NCBI GenBank assembly: GCA_035509315.1
Contig: DATJLS010000003.1
Coordinates: 62,001-126,000 of the forward strand
DNA from: JAKAWQ01 sp035509315
GTDB taxonomy: Bacteria; Pseudomonadota; Alphaproteobacteria; Acetobacterales; Acetobacteraceae
DNA: 64,000 nucleotides
Direction of reading: 5' to 3'
Position 1 is the first letter of the stretch. The number at the start of each line of letters is the position of its first letter. A program made the position numbers and the translations under genes. Shown piece by piece: positions 34,975 to 43,478 of this stretch. The notes beneath the pieces are model-generated. The model was not told where the DNA came from and did not search any database. It saw nothing but the letters and a program-made list of their open reading frames with translations.

Positions 34975-35358
34975 CTATGTCGTGTACTGCGCCTCGCCAT
35001 TGCCAAAGGACCAGTTCTCCTTCTTCACCTCGACGAGACTGATCGTGACATCCTCGCGGCGCAGGCCGACCCGCGCGTTCAGCCCGTCTGCCACAGCCCT
35101 GTAGAAGGCCTGCTTCTGGGCAATCGTCCGCCCCTCATTGAGGGTGATCTGGATGATGATGGCGTCCTTCGTTCTTGCGATTCCGAGATAGCCAGGGTCG
35201 ATCACGAGGTCGCCGCCCGGGTGCTCGACAATGACCTGAAACCGGTCCCCCTTCGGCACGTTCAGCGTTTCCGTCATGGCGGCATAGACGACTTCGCCGA
35301 TGGCATTGCGGCCGCTTTCATCCCGGCCTTGGGGAAGATCGATGCGAACGAGTGGCAT
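34975..35358 (-). CDS. Tautomerase-superfamily protein
   Basis: A 127-residue protein beginning MPLVRIDLPQGRD; after Met removal the N-terminal Pro would be the catalytic base of the 4-oxalocrotonate tautomerase superfamily. GDRFQVIVEHPGGDLVIDPGYLGI and EDVTISLVEVKKENWSFGNGEAQY match the two-repeat, longer members related to malonate semialdehyde decarboxylase. It likely acts on a keto/enol or halogenated acid; the substrate is unknown. It is convergent with the periplasmic protein gene. Confidence 0.85.
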   Translation of the reverse strand: MPLVRIDLPQGRDESGRNAIGEVVYAAMTETLNVPKGDRFQVIVEHPGGDLVIDPGYLGIARTKDAIIIQITLNEGRTIAQKQAFYRAVADGLNARVGLRREDVTISLVEVKKENWSFGNGEAQYTT

Positions 35359-35692
35359 GCTCTATCCTTCTCCAGCTGGAGCGTGATGACCGGAGGTGGG
35401 GACACCGGAGGTCTGAATCACGCGACAAACCAATGACAGAGGGTGGCTGAACGTCTCCCCTGAAAGAAGATGGGCCGCGATGCGCTGGGAGACTATGGCG
35501 CGGATATTCTGCCGCACCATGCCGACCATCGAAATTATATGCCCCTTGCACGACGTTTGTGGCCCATGCCGAACACGGTTTCCCGCATCGATCAGCTTCC
35601 GAGCCGGCTGCAAAGGCAGGCCTTGCGGCGCGCGGAGCACGCCGGGATGCCGGCAATCTTCTCCTTCCCGTCATTCACCGGAGAATTCCTGA
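35359..35692. other. Intergenic stretch, no gene supported
   Basis: Short frames are open on both strands but none shows a ribosome site with a recognisable fold. It probably holds the promoter of the tautomerase gene on the minus strand and of the plus-strand genes that follow. Confidence 0.4.
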
Positions 35693-36169
35693 ATGTTGGC
35701 ATCAGCCCGCACTGCCCATGAAAGAGCGCACCGCAGGCGCCCGGCGAGCGTGGCTTCTCTCGGCCGGGACTCTGCTCTGCTGCAACTGGCCAGCCCACTT
35801 CGCGGTGAGCGGGTGCTGATCATCGGCGCCGGAGCCCTGGAGCTTCTGTGTGCGACTTTGCACAGAGGTGCCACAAAAGCCGGCCTGATACGCCATGGCA
35901 CGTGTCCGGAGGAGCGTTCGGCAGATCTGGTGATCGTGGCGGAGGCCGATAGCTCCGCGCGGGCCCTTGACGCCATCTGCCGCGCCGATCGCGCGCTCGC
36001 CGGCTCGGGACGGATCATTCTGCACATCGGCCCCGATCCGGCGCAGCATTTGCCGAACGTGATCGCCCAAGCGCTGCGCATGCGGGGTTTCCCAACCGTT
36101 CGGCTCCGCCATATCGGCAATCGTGCCATCGTCGTCGGTTCGGCTTCGGCCGGCGCATTGTTTTCCTGA
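35693..36169 (+). CDS. Small Rossmann-like protein, unknown function
   Basis: A 158-residue protein. After a basic N terminus it has RGERVLIIGAGALELLCATL, ADLVIVAEAD, LAGSGRIILHIGPD and RLRHIGNRAIVVGSA, the strand-helix rhythm of a Rossmann fold. It resembles a truncated SAM-dependent methyltransferase, with GAGAL at the nucleotide loop, but is shorter than most. GGAG lies nine bases before the ATG. It lies 20 bp upstream of a DapA-family gene on the same strand, so they may be cotranscribed. Confidence 0.6.
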   Translation: MLASARTAHERAHRRRPASVASLGRDSALLQLASPLRGERVLIIGAGALELLCATLHRGATKAGLIRHGTCPEERSADLVIVAEADSSARALDAICRADRALAGSGRIILHIGPDPAQHLPNVIAQALRMRGFPTVRLRHIGNRAIVVGSASAGALFS

Positions 36170-36189
36170 GTGAGAAAAGTTGTGCAGCC

Positions 36190-37122
36190 ATGACCTTCCA
36201 TTTTTCTGATCTCGGGGCCTCGCTTATCGCCATTGCCACACCGTTTCGGGGCGAACGAATTGACGAGGCGGCTTTTGCCTTCCTGTGCGAGCGACAAATC
36301 GAACATCGAACCGCCGGCATCGTCGTTTGCGGGAGCACTGGCGAAGCCGCCAGCCTGAGCATAACGGAACATGAGCATGCCGTCCGGATCGCCGTGCAAG
36401 CGGTCTGCGGCCGGATGCCGGTCATTGCCGGATGCACCGGTGTAGCGACGGCGGCGGCCATCGAACTGGCGAAAGCCGGCGCGCGCGCCGGGGCCGATGG
36501 CCTGCTTTGCGCGGCTCCTCCTTACATCAAGCCGACACAGGACGGCATTTTTGCGCATATCCGCGCGGTTGCTCACGCCACAGGTCTGCCCATCATGCTC
36601 TATGATGTGCCCGGCCGCGCCGGAATCCGGATTGCCGATGAGACGATTGCGCGCCTCTTTGCCCAGGAATTGATTGGCGCGCTGAAGGACGCCGCTGGCG
36701 ATCTTGCCCGCCCGTCAAGGCTGCGGGCACTTTGCGGGCCCGATCTCAGACAATTCAGCGGCGATGACGCGACCGCCGCAGCGCACCGCGCCATGGGCGG
36801 CCATGGCTGTGTCTCCGTCACCGCCAATCTCGTGCCGGCGCTCTGCGCCTCGTTTCATGAGGCGTGGGACAAGGGCGATCTCGCGCGGTTTGCGCGGATA
36901 CGCGATCTGCTCGCCCCGCTGCACGAAGCGCTTTTCATCGAAAGCAACCCGATTCCCGTAAAGCTCGCGCTCGAGATGCTGGAGCTCTGTTCCAGCTCGG
37001 TGCGCCTGCCATTGACCCGCGCAGGCAAGGCGACACGCGAGCCTCTGGCGCGATTGCTGCCGCCTCTTCTGCTCGCCGAAGAGCGGGCCGCGGCGATTCC
37101 GCGCTATGCGCTGGCCAGCTGA
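36190..37122 (+). CDS. DapA-family aldolase (dihydrodipicolinate synthase-like)
   Basis: A 310-residue TIM barrel. CGSTGEAASLSITEHEHAV is the pyruvate-carboxylate GxTGE-type loop, YDVPGRAGIRI holds the catalytic Tyr and GALKDAAGDLAR the Schiff-base Lys. These residues are common to DapA, N-acetylneuraminate lyase and related pyruvate aldolases. DapA condenses pyruvate with aspartate semialdehyde for lysine and peptidoglycan; without more context another pyruvate aldolase is possible. The substrate-specifying Arg of true DapA could not be placed with certainty. Confidence 0.82.
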   Translation: MTFHFSDLGASLIAIATPFRGERIDEAAFAFLCERQIEHRTAGIVVCGSTGEAASLSITEHEHAVRIAVQAVCGRMPVIAGCTGVATAAAIELAKAGARAGADGLLCAAPPYIKPTQDGIFAHIRAVAHATGLPIMLYDVPGRAGIRIADETIARLFAQELIGALKDAAGDLARPSRLRALCGPDLRQFSGDDATAAAHRAMGGHGCVSVTANLVPALCASFHEAWDKGDLARFARIRDLLAPLHEALFIESNPIPVKLALEMLELCSSSVRLPLTRAGKATREPLARLLPPLLLAEERAAAIPRYALAS

Positions 37123-37463
37123 AGCGGCCGCCGGCACGCGCGGGCATTCCACGAGAGGTGGTCACGGCGCCAAGGATGCGAAATTCGTCGCGCTCGGCGC
37201 CGAGACGTGGATAAGCGGCGTCGTAATGACCTGAAATCGTCAACCTTCGGTCATCACGCTCTCACGTGCGAATCGCGCAAGGAACGAAGGCTCATCGCGG
37301 GTTTTGCGCGTTTCCGCTCCCGCGCAGAGAAGCATTTCATAGCCCGCCGGCGACCCGCCTTGGCGCCGCTTCGCGCCCCGTCTAATCTTGGTGCCGACGT
37401 AACGCGGAGACGTTCGGCGCCCGGTCTGCCCGGGTTCGGCGGTCTCAGCATGAGCAGGATGGT
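37123..37463. other. Intergenic stretch between dapA-like gene and DMT exporter
   Basis: No gene is supported. The stretch has short palindromic strings such as GTCATCACGCTCTCACG near 37250, resembling the hairpin DNA found after dppF, but no complete repeat copy. Confidence 0.4.
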
Positions 37464-38372
37464 GTGCGCGTGACCGAGAGCCGGGGGCAGAACGGCACCA
37501 CGGGCATCCTGCTCGGCCTTCTCGCGTATGGGCTCTTCTCGGTCCATGACGCGACGATCAAGTGGCTCGTCACCGAGCTCCCGGTCCCCGAGGTGCTGTT
37601 CTTCCGCAGCATCGCGATCGTGATCACCTGTCTCGTGATCGGCCGTTTCCGCCTCATAGAGCGCATGCTGGCAACGCGGATGAAAGGCCGGCTTCTTCTG
37701 CGCAGCGTCATGATCCTTGCCGCCTGGTTCCTCTTTTTCACCGCCGCTCGCTCCTTGCCGCTCGCGCAGCTTCTGAGCCTCTATTTCGCGGCGCCGCTGA
37801 TCGTGACAATGCTCTCGGTGCCGGTGCTGGGCGAGCGGGTCAAGTCCGGCCATTGGGTTGCCGTGCTCGTCGGGTTCGCGGGCGTGATGGTGGTCACCAA
37901 CCCGTTCGGCCTTCACATCTCCCTGCCGGCGCTGCTCGTGTTCGCCGCCGCCGCGCTCTGGGCTTATGGCGTGATCCTGATGCGCCAGATTGCCCGGCAT
38001 GAAAGCTCGCTTGTGCAGATTTTCGCCATGAGTCTCGTCTTCATGCTCGGCGCCGGTGGGGTGAGTGCCTTCACATGGCGCATGCCGAGCGGCCGCGAGC
38101 TCGTATTGCTACTCGGCGTCAGTGTCTTTGGCGGCCTCGCTCAGTTCGCCCTGTTCGAATCCGCACGCCGGGCCGCGGCTTCGGCGCTCGCCACGGTGGA
38201 ATATTCCTCGCTGATCTGGGCCTTCATCCTCGGCTATGCGATCTGGGGCGATATCCCGCGCCCCTCCACCTTTGCCGGCGCCGGCCTCATTCTGCTGGCT
38301 GGCCTCATGCTGATTGTCACGGAACGGCTCGGCGCCCGCCGGCTCGTCGGAATTCCGCAAAGCCCTACATAG
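37464..38372 (+). CDS. DMT-superfamily transporter (EamA type)
   Basis: A 302-residue inner-membrane protein with about ten hydrophobic segments in two EamA repeats. FSVHDATIKWLVTELPVPEVLFFRS, LYFAAPLIVTMLSVPVLGERV and LATVEYSSLIWAFILGYAIWGDIPR are typical. EamA proteins usually export amino acids or metabolites; the substrate is not predictable. It starts at GTG 37464 (37470 is an alternative) after AGGA. The end is followed by the fused repeat block at 38485-38736. Confidence 0.88.
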   Translation: MRVTESRGQNGTTGILLGLLAYGLFSVHDATIKWLVTELPVPEVLFFRSIAIVITCLVIGRFRLIERMLATRMKGRLLLRSVMILAAWFLFFTAARSLPLAQLLSLYFAAPLIVTMLSVPVLGERVKSGHWVAVLVGFAGVMVVTNPFGLHISLPALLVFAAAALWAYGVILMRQIARHESSLVQIFAMSLVFMLGAGGVSAFTWRMPSGRELVLLLGVSVFGGLAQFALFESARRAAASALATVEYSSLIWAFILGYAIWGDIPRPSTFAGAGLILLAGLMLIVTERLGARRLVGIPQSPT

Positions 38373-38484
38373 AGCGAATTGCGTTTGCACGGGCTCACAC
38401 AATCCGCTCTATATGTTTGTTTTGCGAGCATCTTCACGCGATCAGCCGATTCCGCCTGATCGCGATCTGCTCTAACGGATACCA

Positions 38485-38591
38485 ACCTAGTGTCCCGACT
38501 CGTAAATATCGTCATCATGCGTCGGGACACTCACTCTCTGTTTTCAGTGTCCTGCCCCTGAAATGCGAAGGCATTTCAGGGGCAGGACACT
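38485..38591. repeat. CTAG-bounded double-hairpin repeat, copy 3 (complete)
   Basis: Runs from CTAGTGTCCCGACTCG to GGGGCAGGACACTAG. It has the same two palindromes as copy 1: GTGTCCCGAC with GTCGGGACAC, and CCTGCCCCTGAAATGC-gaag-GCATTTCAGGGGCAGG, here a perfect 16-base stem. It is the cleanest copy. Its last CTAG is shared with the neighbouring repeat of the second family. Confidence 0.9.
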
Positions 38592-38736
38592 AGATCAATA
38601 TGGCTTCTGGCGGATCGGGGCCCCCCGCGACGGGGTCCCCGCCGACTTGTCGGCGGGGACCCCGGCGCGGAGCGATCCGCCAAAGCCCAGGGGAAAGCCA
38701 TGAAATTGATCGAGAACATAAAGTTAGCGCGTGATG
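38588..38736 (-). repeat. Second dispersed repeat family, copy A
   Basis: On the minus strand it reads CATCACGCGCTAAC, TTCTCGATCAATTTCATGGC, GGGCTTTGGCGGATCGC, a GC-rich core with GTCCCCGCCGAC and GTCGGCGGGGAC facing each other, then GATCCGCCAGAAGCCATA and TTGATCTAG. The two sides pair as one long imperfect stem. The same outer sequence recurs at 61221-61352 with a different core. It abuts repeat copy 3 at the shared CTAG. Confidence 0.8.
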
Positions 38737-38753
38737 ACCCAAAATCATCACGC
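38729..38753 (-). terminator. Hairpin directly after the dppF-like stop
   Basis: GCGTGATGA and TCATCACGC form a perfect nine-base stem around CCCAAAA. It begins two bases beyond the stop codon of the transporter ATPase gene. The T-tract on the coding strand is absent, so it may serve more as an mRNA 3' stabiliser than as a strict terminator. It overlaps the edge of repeat copy A. Confidence 0.45.
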
Positions 38754-38754
38754 T

Positions 38755-39711
38755 CTAAAACAAATGGCAGGCGACCAAGTGCGCGCCCGCCGAGGCGGGA
38801 GCCGCCCGCGCCTCCGGCCGCTCCGTCGCGCAGCGCGGCATCGCTTTCGGGCAACGCGGATGGAAGGGACAGCCGGGCGGAGGATGTTCCGGATCCGGCA
38901 CGTCTCCGGCGAGCACGATCCGCCCTGCCCGCCCGCCCGCGGCGGCCTGCGGAATGGCCGAGATGAGGGCTTGCGTGTAGGGATGGCTCGGCCGCGCATA
39001 GATTGCCTCGACCGGCCCGCTTTCGACGATCCGGCCGAGATACATGACGAGGACCCAGTCGCTGATATGCTCGACGACGGCGAGATCGTGCGAGATGAAG
39101 AGATAGGAGAGGCCGAGCCGCTCCCGCAACGAAACCAGTAGGTTGAGGATCTGCGACTGGATCGAGACATCGAGCGCCGAAACCGGCTCGTCCGCGACGA
39201 TGAGCTTGGGTGAGAGCGCGAGCGCGCGCGCGATGCCGATCCGCTGGCGCTGGCCGCCCGAGAATTCGTGGGGGAATTTCTCCGCCGCCCCCTTGCCAAG
39301 CCCGACCAGCTCCAAAAGCTCCGCCACCCGTGCCCGCCGGGAGGACCGATCGCCGCTGCGGTGAATCTCGAGCGGCTCGGCGAGAATCGCGCCGACGCTC
39401 TGGCGCGGATCGAGCGAGGCATAGGGATCCTGAAAGACGATCTGCATATGCCGCCTGAGCGCGGCAAGCCGGCGGGGGGAGAGCGCGCGTACATCCGCTC
39501 CTTCGAACAGGATCGTTCCCGATTTTGGTTCGACGAGCCGGAGGATGGAGCGGGCGAGGGTCGATTTGCCGCAGCCCGATTCACCGACGATGCCGAGCGT
39601 CTTGCCGGCATCGAGCGAGAAGGAGACACCATCGACCGCGCGCACGATGCCCGCGCCATCGCGTGCGTGGAACTCCGTCCTGAGATCGCGCACCTCGAGA
39701 AGCGGGGTCAC
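38755..39711 (-). CDS. Peptide/amide-type ABC transporter ATPase (DppF-like)
   Basis: A 318-residue ATPase starting at GTG 39711, whose codon overlaps the preceding stop (GTGA). GIVGESGCGKSTLARSILRL is Walker A, QIVFQDPYASLDPRQ the Q-loop, FSGGQRQRIGIARALALSP the signature and LIVADEPVSALDVSIQSQIL Walker B. The C-terminal GCPFHPRCPKAMPRC block is the oligopeptide-type Cys motif, which may bind an iron-sulphur cluster. It powers the importer with the DppD-like ATPase. The frame is open to 39810, but that part shadows the neighbour. Confidence 0.93.
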   Translation of the reverse strand: MTPLLEVRDLRTEFHARDGAGIVRAVDGVSFSLDAGKTLGIVGESGCGKSTLARSILRLVEPKSGTILFEGADVRALSPRRLAALRRHMQIVFQDPYASLDPRQSVGAILAEPLEIHRSGDRSSRRARVAELLELVGLGKGAAEKFPHEFSGGQRQRIGIARALALSPKLIVADEPVSALDVSIQSQILNLLVSLRERLGLSYLFISHDLAVVEHISDWVLVMYLGRIVESGPVEAIYARPSHPYTQALISAIPQAAAGGRAGRIVLAGDVPDPEHPPPGCPFHPRCPKAMPRCATERPEARAAPASAGAHLVACHLF

Positions 39712-40718
39712 GGGACGGGGTTCCAGCAGGCCGCGAGGTGAGGAAGCGCAGCATTCAGTCCGCTTTCGGGGCTGACGGGCAGGAGCGGCGGCGGCTCGGC
39801 AGCGCAGCACGCGAGCGCGCGTCGGCAGCGGCCGGCGAATCCGCAGCCCGAGCCACGCTGGCCGGGCGGGGGAACCATCCCCGGAATCGTCGGCAGCTGC
39901 TTCATCCTCTGCCCGAGCTTCGGAGCGGATTCCATCAGCCCGACCGTGTAGGGATGGCGCGGCGCGGCGAACAGCGCGGCGGACGGTGCCTGCTCGACGA
40001 TGCGACCGGCATACATGACCGCGACGAGATCACAGACCTCGGCCACCACGCCGAGATCATGCGTGATGAGGAGGACCGACATGCCGAGCTCCGCGCGCAG
40101 CCGCGCGATGAGATCGAGGATCTGCGCCTGGATGGTGACGTCGAGCGCGGTGGTCGGCTCATCGGCGATCAGGAGATCGGGATCGCAGGCAAGCGCCATC
40201 GCCATCATCACGCGCTGACGGAGACCACCGGAAAGCTCGTGCGGAAATTGATGCAGGCGCCGCGCGGCCGGACCAACCCCGACACGATCGAGAAGGAAAG
40301 CGGCGCGGTCGCGCGCCGCCCGCCCGCGCGCCTTGCCATGCAGCGCGAGAGCCTCGGCGATCTGGAAGCCCACGGTATAGGTCGGGTTCAGGCTGGTCAT
40401 CGGTTCCTGAAAGATCATGCCGATGCGATCGCCACGGATGGCGCGCATGGCGCCTGGCGAGAGGCGGAGCAGATCCTCTCCACGGAAAAGGATTCGTCCC
40501 CCCTCCACCCGGCTTGGGGGCGCAGGGAGCAGGCGCATGACCGACATCGCGGTCACGCTCTTGCCGCTGCCCGACTCGCCGACGAGGCCGACCGCCTGGC
40601 CCGGAAGGATGGCGAGCTTCACGCCATCGAGGACCATGGCACGGCCGGAAGCGGATCCGAAGGAGAGAGAGAGATCCTCGATCGCGAGGAGCGGCGAAGC
40701 CGCGCCCGGCCCTGTCAC
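39708..40718 (-). CDS. Peptide/amide-type ABC transporter ATPase (DppD-like)
   Basis: A 336-residue ATPase starting at GTG 40718 over the amidase stop (GTGA). GLVGESGSGKSVTAMSVMRL is Walker A, IFQEPMTSLNPTYTV the Q-loop, LSGGLRQRVMMAMALACDP the signature and LLIADEPTTALDVTIQAQIL Walker B; GSGCGFAGRCRRALACC is the Cys-rich tail. It forms a heterodimer with the DppF-like ATPase at the inner membrane. Confidence 0.94.
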   Translation of the reverse strand: MTGPGAASPLLAIEDLSLSFGSASGRAMVLDGVKLAILPGQAVGLVGESGSGKSVTAMSVMRLLPAPPSRVEGGRILFRGEDLLRLSPGAMRAIRGDRIGMIFQEPMTSLNPTYTVGFQIAEALALHGKARGRAARDRAAFLLDRVGVGPAARRLHQFPHELSGGLRQRVMMAMALACDPDLLIADEPTTALDVTIQAQILDLIARLRAELGMSVLLITHDLGVVAEVCDLVAVMYAGRIVEQAPSAALFAAPRHPYTVGLMESAPKLGQRMKQLPTIPGMVPPPGQRGSGCGFAGRCRRALACCAAEPPPLLPVSPESGLNAALPHLAACWNPVP

Positions 40719-41677
40719 TCCAGCACGACTCGCGGGAAGTAGAACGAAACGACCCAGTTTGGCTGATCCACGATCTCGCTGATCCGGAGATCCGCGCAGA
40801 CGCTCGCGAGCATATAGGCCTCGGCCGGCGCGAGGCCTGTCTCGCGGACGAGCTTCTCGATCATCGCGCTGACCGCGGCGCGCGCGCCCGCCATGAGATC
40901 GGGCCCGACGCCGGTGGTGACGAAATAACCCTTCGCATCGAGATGCCGCGTGACCGGCCCTTGCGTCTCGAACTCGGGGAAAGCGCGGTGCGCGCCCTTG
41001 AGGAGATCGAAACGGAGAGCGATTCGCATCGGGCTCTCGATCGCCGTGCCGCAGACCTCGCCATCTCCCTGCGCGGCATGCGTATCGCCGACCGAGAAGA
41101 GCGCGCCCGCGACCTCCACCGGCAGATAGAGCGTGCTGCCGGCGGCGAGATCGCGAATATCGAGGTTGCCGCCGACGCGCCGCGGCGGCACGACGCTGTG
41201 CAAGCCGGGCTCCACGGGCGCAAGGCCGATCGTGCCTGCGAAAGGTTTCAGCGGCACCCGCGCGCCCTTGCCGAAGATGGCGGGCGCGAGGCTCGCCGGA
41301 TCATATTTCCAGAGATGTAGGGCGGGCTCGGGAAACTGGTCCGCGAGCAGGCCGAAGCCGGGGATGAGCGCGGTCCATCCCCAGCCCGAGGGCGCAAAGG
41401 AGAGAATCTCCACCTGAAGGAGATCGCCCGGTTCCGCGCCATCGACATGGACCGGGCCGGTGACCGGGTTCACCTTGCCGAAATCGAGCCCGGCAACATC
41501 GGCAATGGTGGAGGCGGGCGAAAGCTGCCCGCCGGAGGCATCCACCGTCTCGAACTCCACGCTCTCGCCCGGCGCGATGACAAGCGCCGGAGCAAGGGCA
41601 TTGTTCCAGCCGAAATGCGCGTGAGAGCCGTGGATCGTGCGGCGCGGGCGCGCTTCCTGGTTCTCGTGGTCAGGCAT
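40715..41677 (-). CDS. Acetamidase/formamidase-family amidohydrolase
   Basis: A 320-residue FmdA/AmdA-family enzyme. Blocks such as FGWNNALAPALVIAPGESVEFETVDASGG, VTGPVHVDGAEPGDLLQVEIL, GGNLDIRDLAAGSTLYLPVEV and VGDTHAAQGDGEVCGTAIE are typical, with the His/Glu residues in DTHAAQGDGEV near the active site. It hydrolyses short amides such as formamide or acetamide to acid and ammonia in the cytosol. It lies inside a peptide-type importer operon: its ATG overlaps the end of the binding-protein gene and its stop overlaps the DppD-like start. This makes it likely that the imported solute is an amide or an amide-bearing compound used for nitrogen. Confidence 0.88.
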   Translation of the reverse strand: MPDHENQEARPRRTIHGSHAHFGWNNALAPALVIAPGESVEFETVDASGGQLSPASTIADVAGLDFGKVNPVTGPVHVDGAEPGDLLQVEILSFAPSGWGWTALIPGFGLLADQFPEPALHLWKYDPASLAPAIFGKGARVPLKPFAGTIGLAPVEPGLHSVVPPRRVGGNLDIRDLAAGSTLYLPVEVAGALFSVGDTHAAQGDGEVCGTAIESPMRIALRFDLLKGAHRAFPEFETQGPVTRHLDAKGYFVTTGVGPDLMAGARAAVSAMIEKLVRETGLAPAEAYMLASVCADLRISEIVDQPNWVVSFYFPRVVLE

Positions 41678-43352
41678 TGGATTTGTAGATCATGTTGTAA
41701 TTGACGGGGATATTGATCGGATCGACGAAGATGTCCTCGGAGGCCGCCTTCACGCTCGGCTGATGCACGGTGTAGCGCTTCTCGTTGAAGACCGGCACCC
41801 AGGCCGCGTCGGACATGATGGCGATGAAGATCTTCCGCCACATGTCGATCCGCTGCGCGGCCTCGGAGGGCTTGACGAGCGCATCGGCAGCCTTGGCCAT
41901 GCTCTCCATCTTTTCGTTGCAGTACCAGGACCAATTCCAGCCACCCTTCACCGCGCCGCCGCAGCCGAGGATCGGGTAATAGAAGTCTGACGGGTCCGGA
42001 TAATCGTCGATCCAGGCCATCCCGCCCGACCAGACCATTGGTGCCTCGCCCTCGGTGCCGCCCGCGTCGATGACGGTGGCCTGCGCGAGGCTCTTCACCT
42101 CGGCATTGATGCCGATATTGGCGAGATCCTGCTGGATCGCCTGGGCGATGCGCGGATTGGGATCGACATTCATGCAATAAAGCGCGGTCGAGAACCCGTT
42201 GCCGACACCCGCCTCCGCGAGCAGCTTCTTCGCCCCTGCCGGATCGAACGGATAGCCTTTGTAGTTCGGGTCGTAGCCCGGCATGGCAGGGGGCAACGGC
42301 TGGTTCGCGACGACGGCACGGTTGTTGATGATGCGGACGATCCGCTCCTTGTCGATCGCCATGTTGATCGCGCGGCGGACGCGCACGTCGTCGAGCGGTT
42401 TGATGCGCGTGTTGAGCGTGATGTAGCTCGTCTCGAGCTGCGTGCCCTCGACCACATCCTTCCGCCAGCGGGAATTGTTCATCACGCTCACGAACTGCGC
42501 GGGCGGGATGCCGTCCCCGAGCAGATCGACCTCGCCGCGCTGGAAGCGCAGGAGCGCCACGGTCGGGTCCTGTCCGAGCTGGAAGGTGAGGCTGTCCAGC
42601 ATCGGCTGGCCGGGCGTGAAATAATCCGGATTGCGGTTGAAGAGGATATGCTGGCCGAGCACCCATTCCTTCATGAAGAAGGCGCCGGTGCCAACCGGGT
42701 TCTTGCCGAAATCCTTGCCGTACTTGTCCACCGCCTCCTTCGGCACCGCGAAGGCGAAATTGAGGGCGAGCTTGTGCAGGATGGCGGCATCGAGATCGGC
42801 GAGCTGCACCACGACGGTCTTGGGATCGACCGCGCGCACGCCCGTCAGCGGTCCCTTGCCGGCGGAAGCCTGGTCATAGCCCTCGATCGCGCTGAAGAAG
42901 CTCTGCCCAGGGCTCTGGGTCTTGGGATCGACGGTGCGCGCGATCGAATAGCGGACATCCTCAGCCGTGAGCGCGCGGCCATTGTGGAACTTCACGCCCT
43001 GCCGCAGCGTGAAGGTATAGGTCTTGCCGTCGGAAGAGACGGTGAAGCTTTCGGCAAGATCGGGAATGAGCTCGGTCGTGCCGGGCTTATAGCCCATCAG
43101 GCCATTGAACAGGCTCTTGATCATCGACCAGTTCTGCCAGTCATACCCGATCGCCGGATCGAGCGTCGCGACGTCGGACTGGAAGGTGACCAGGACATTC
43201 CCGCCCCCCGCGCTCGCGGCGCGGGCCGTGCCGGGGCCGAAGCCGGGAAGGCGACCGGCGGCGGCGAGCACGGAGGCGGAGGCGGCCGTGCCGAGCAGGC
43301 CTCTTCGGCGGATGGGTCGATAGATCGGTCGGTTCCTCAGGTCTTTGTTCAT
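41670..43352 (-). CDS. Peptide/amide-type ABC transporter binding protein (family 5)
   Basis: A 560-residue extracytoplasmic solute-binding protein. The N terminus RRRGLLGTAASASVLAAAGRLPGFGPGTARA is a twin-arginine-type signal. VTFQSDVATLDPAIGYDWQNWSMIKSLFNGLMGY, ESFTVSSDGKTYTFTLRQGVKFHNGRALTAEDV and VRRAINMAIDKERIVRIINN are family 5 (DppA/OppA) blocks. It binds the solute in the periplasm. Its stop overlaps the start of the amidase gene by eight bases. It is preceded by the two permease genes on the same strand, separated from them by 126 bp. Confidence 0.92.
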   Translation of the reverse strand: MNKDLRNRPIYRPIRRRGLLGTAASASVLAAAGRLPGFGPGTARAASAGGGNVLVTFQSDVATLDPAIGYDWQNWSMIKSLFNGLMGYKPGTTELIPDLAESFTVSSDGKTYTFTLRQGVKFHNGRALTAEDVRYSIARTVDPKTQSPGQSFFSAIEGYDQASAGKGPLTGVRAVDPKTVVVQLADLDAAILHKLALNFAFAVPKEAVDKYGKDFGKNPVGTGAFFMKEWVLGQHILFNRNPDYFTPGQPMLDSLTFQLGQDPTVALLRFQRGEVDLLGDGIPPAQFVSVMNNSRWRKDVVEGTQLETSYITLNTRIKPLDDVRVRRAINMAIDKERIVRIINNRAVVANQPLPPAMPGYDPNYKGYPFDPAGAKKLLAEAGVGNGFSTALYCMNVDPNPRIAQAIQQDLANIGINAEVKSLAQATVIDAGGTEGEAPMVWSGGMAWIDDYPDPSDFYYPILGCGGAVKGGWNWSWYCNEKMESMAKAADALVKPSEAAQRIDMWRKIFIAIMSDAAWVPVFNEKRYTVHQPSVKAASEDIFVDPINIPVNYNMIYKSNA

Positions 43353-43478
43353 GGTTCGCTGTTCCTCGCTTCTGGGTTCGTGGTCTCGACGTGCTGTTTC
43401 GTATCGCTTCCCTGGCTATTCGCTTTCCTGTCGGGCCGTTGCCGCTTTCCCCCTGATTGCCCTTCCCTCCTTTTTTCT

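Noticed and set aside
35470..35721. Plus-strand 83-codon frame before the Rossmann-like gene
   Set aside because: Overlaps the start of the better-supported gene and has no recognisable fold.
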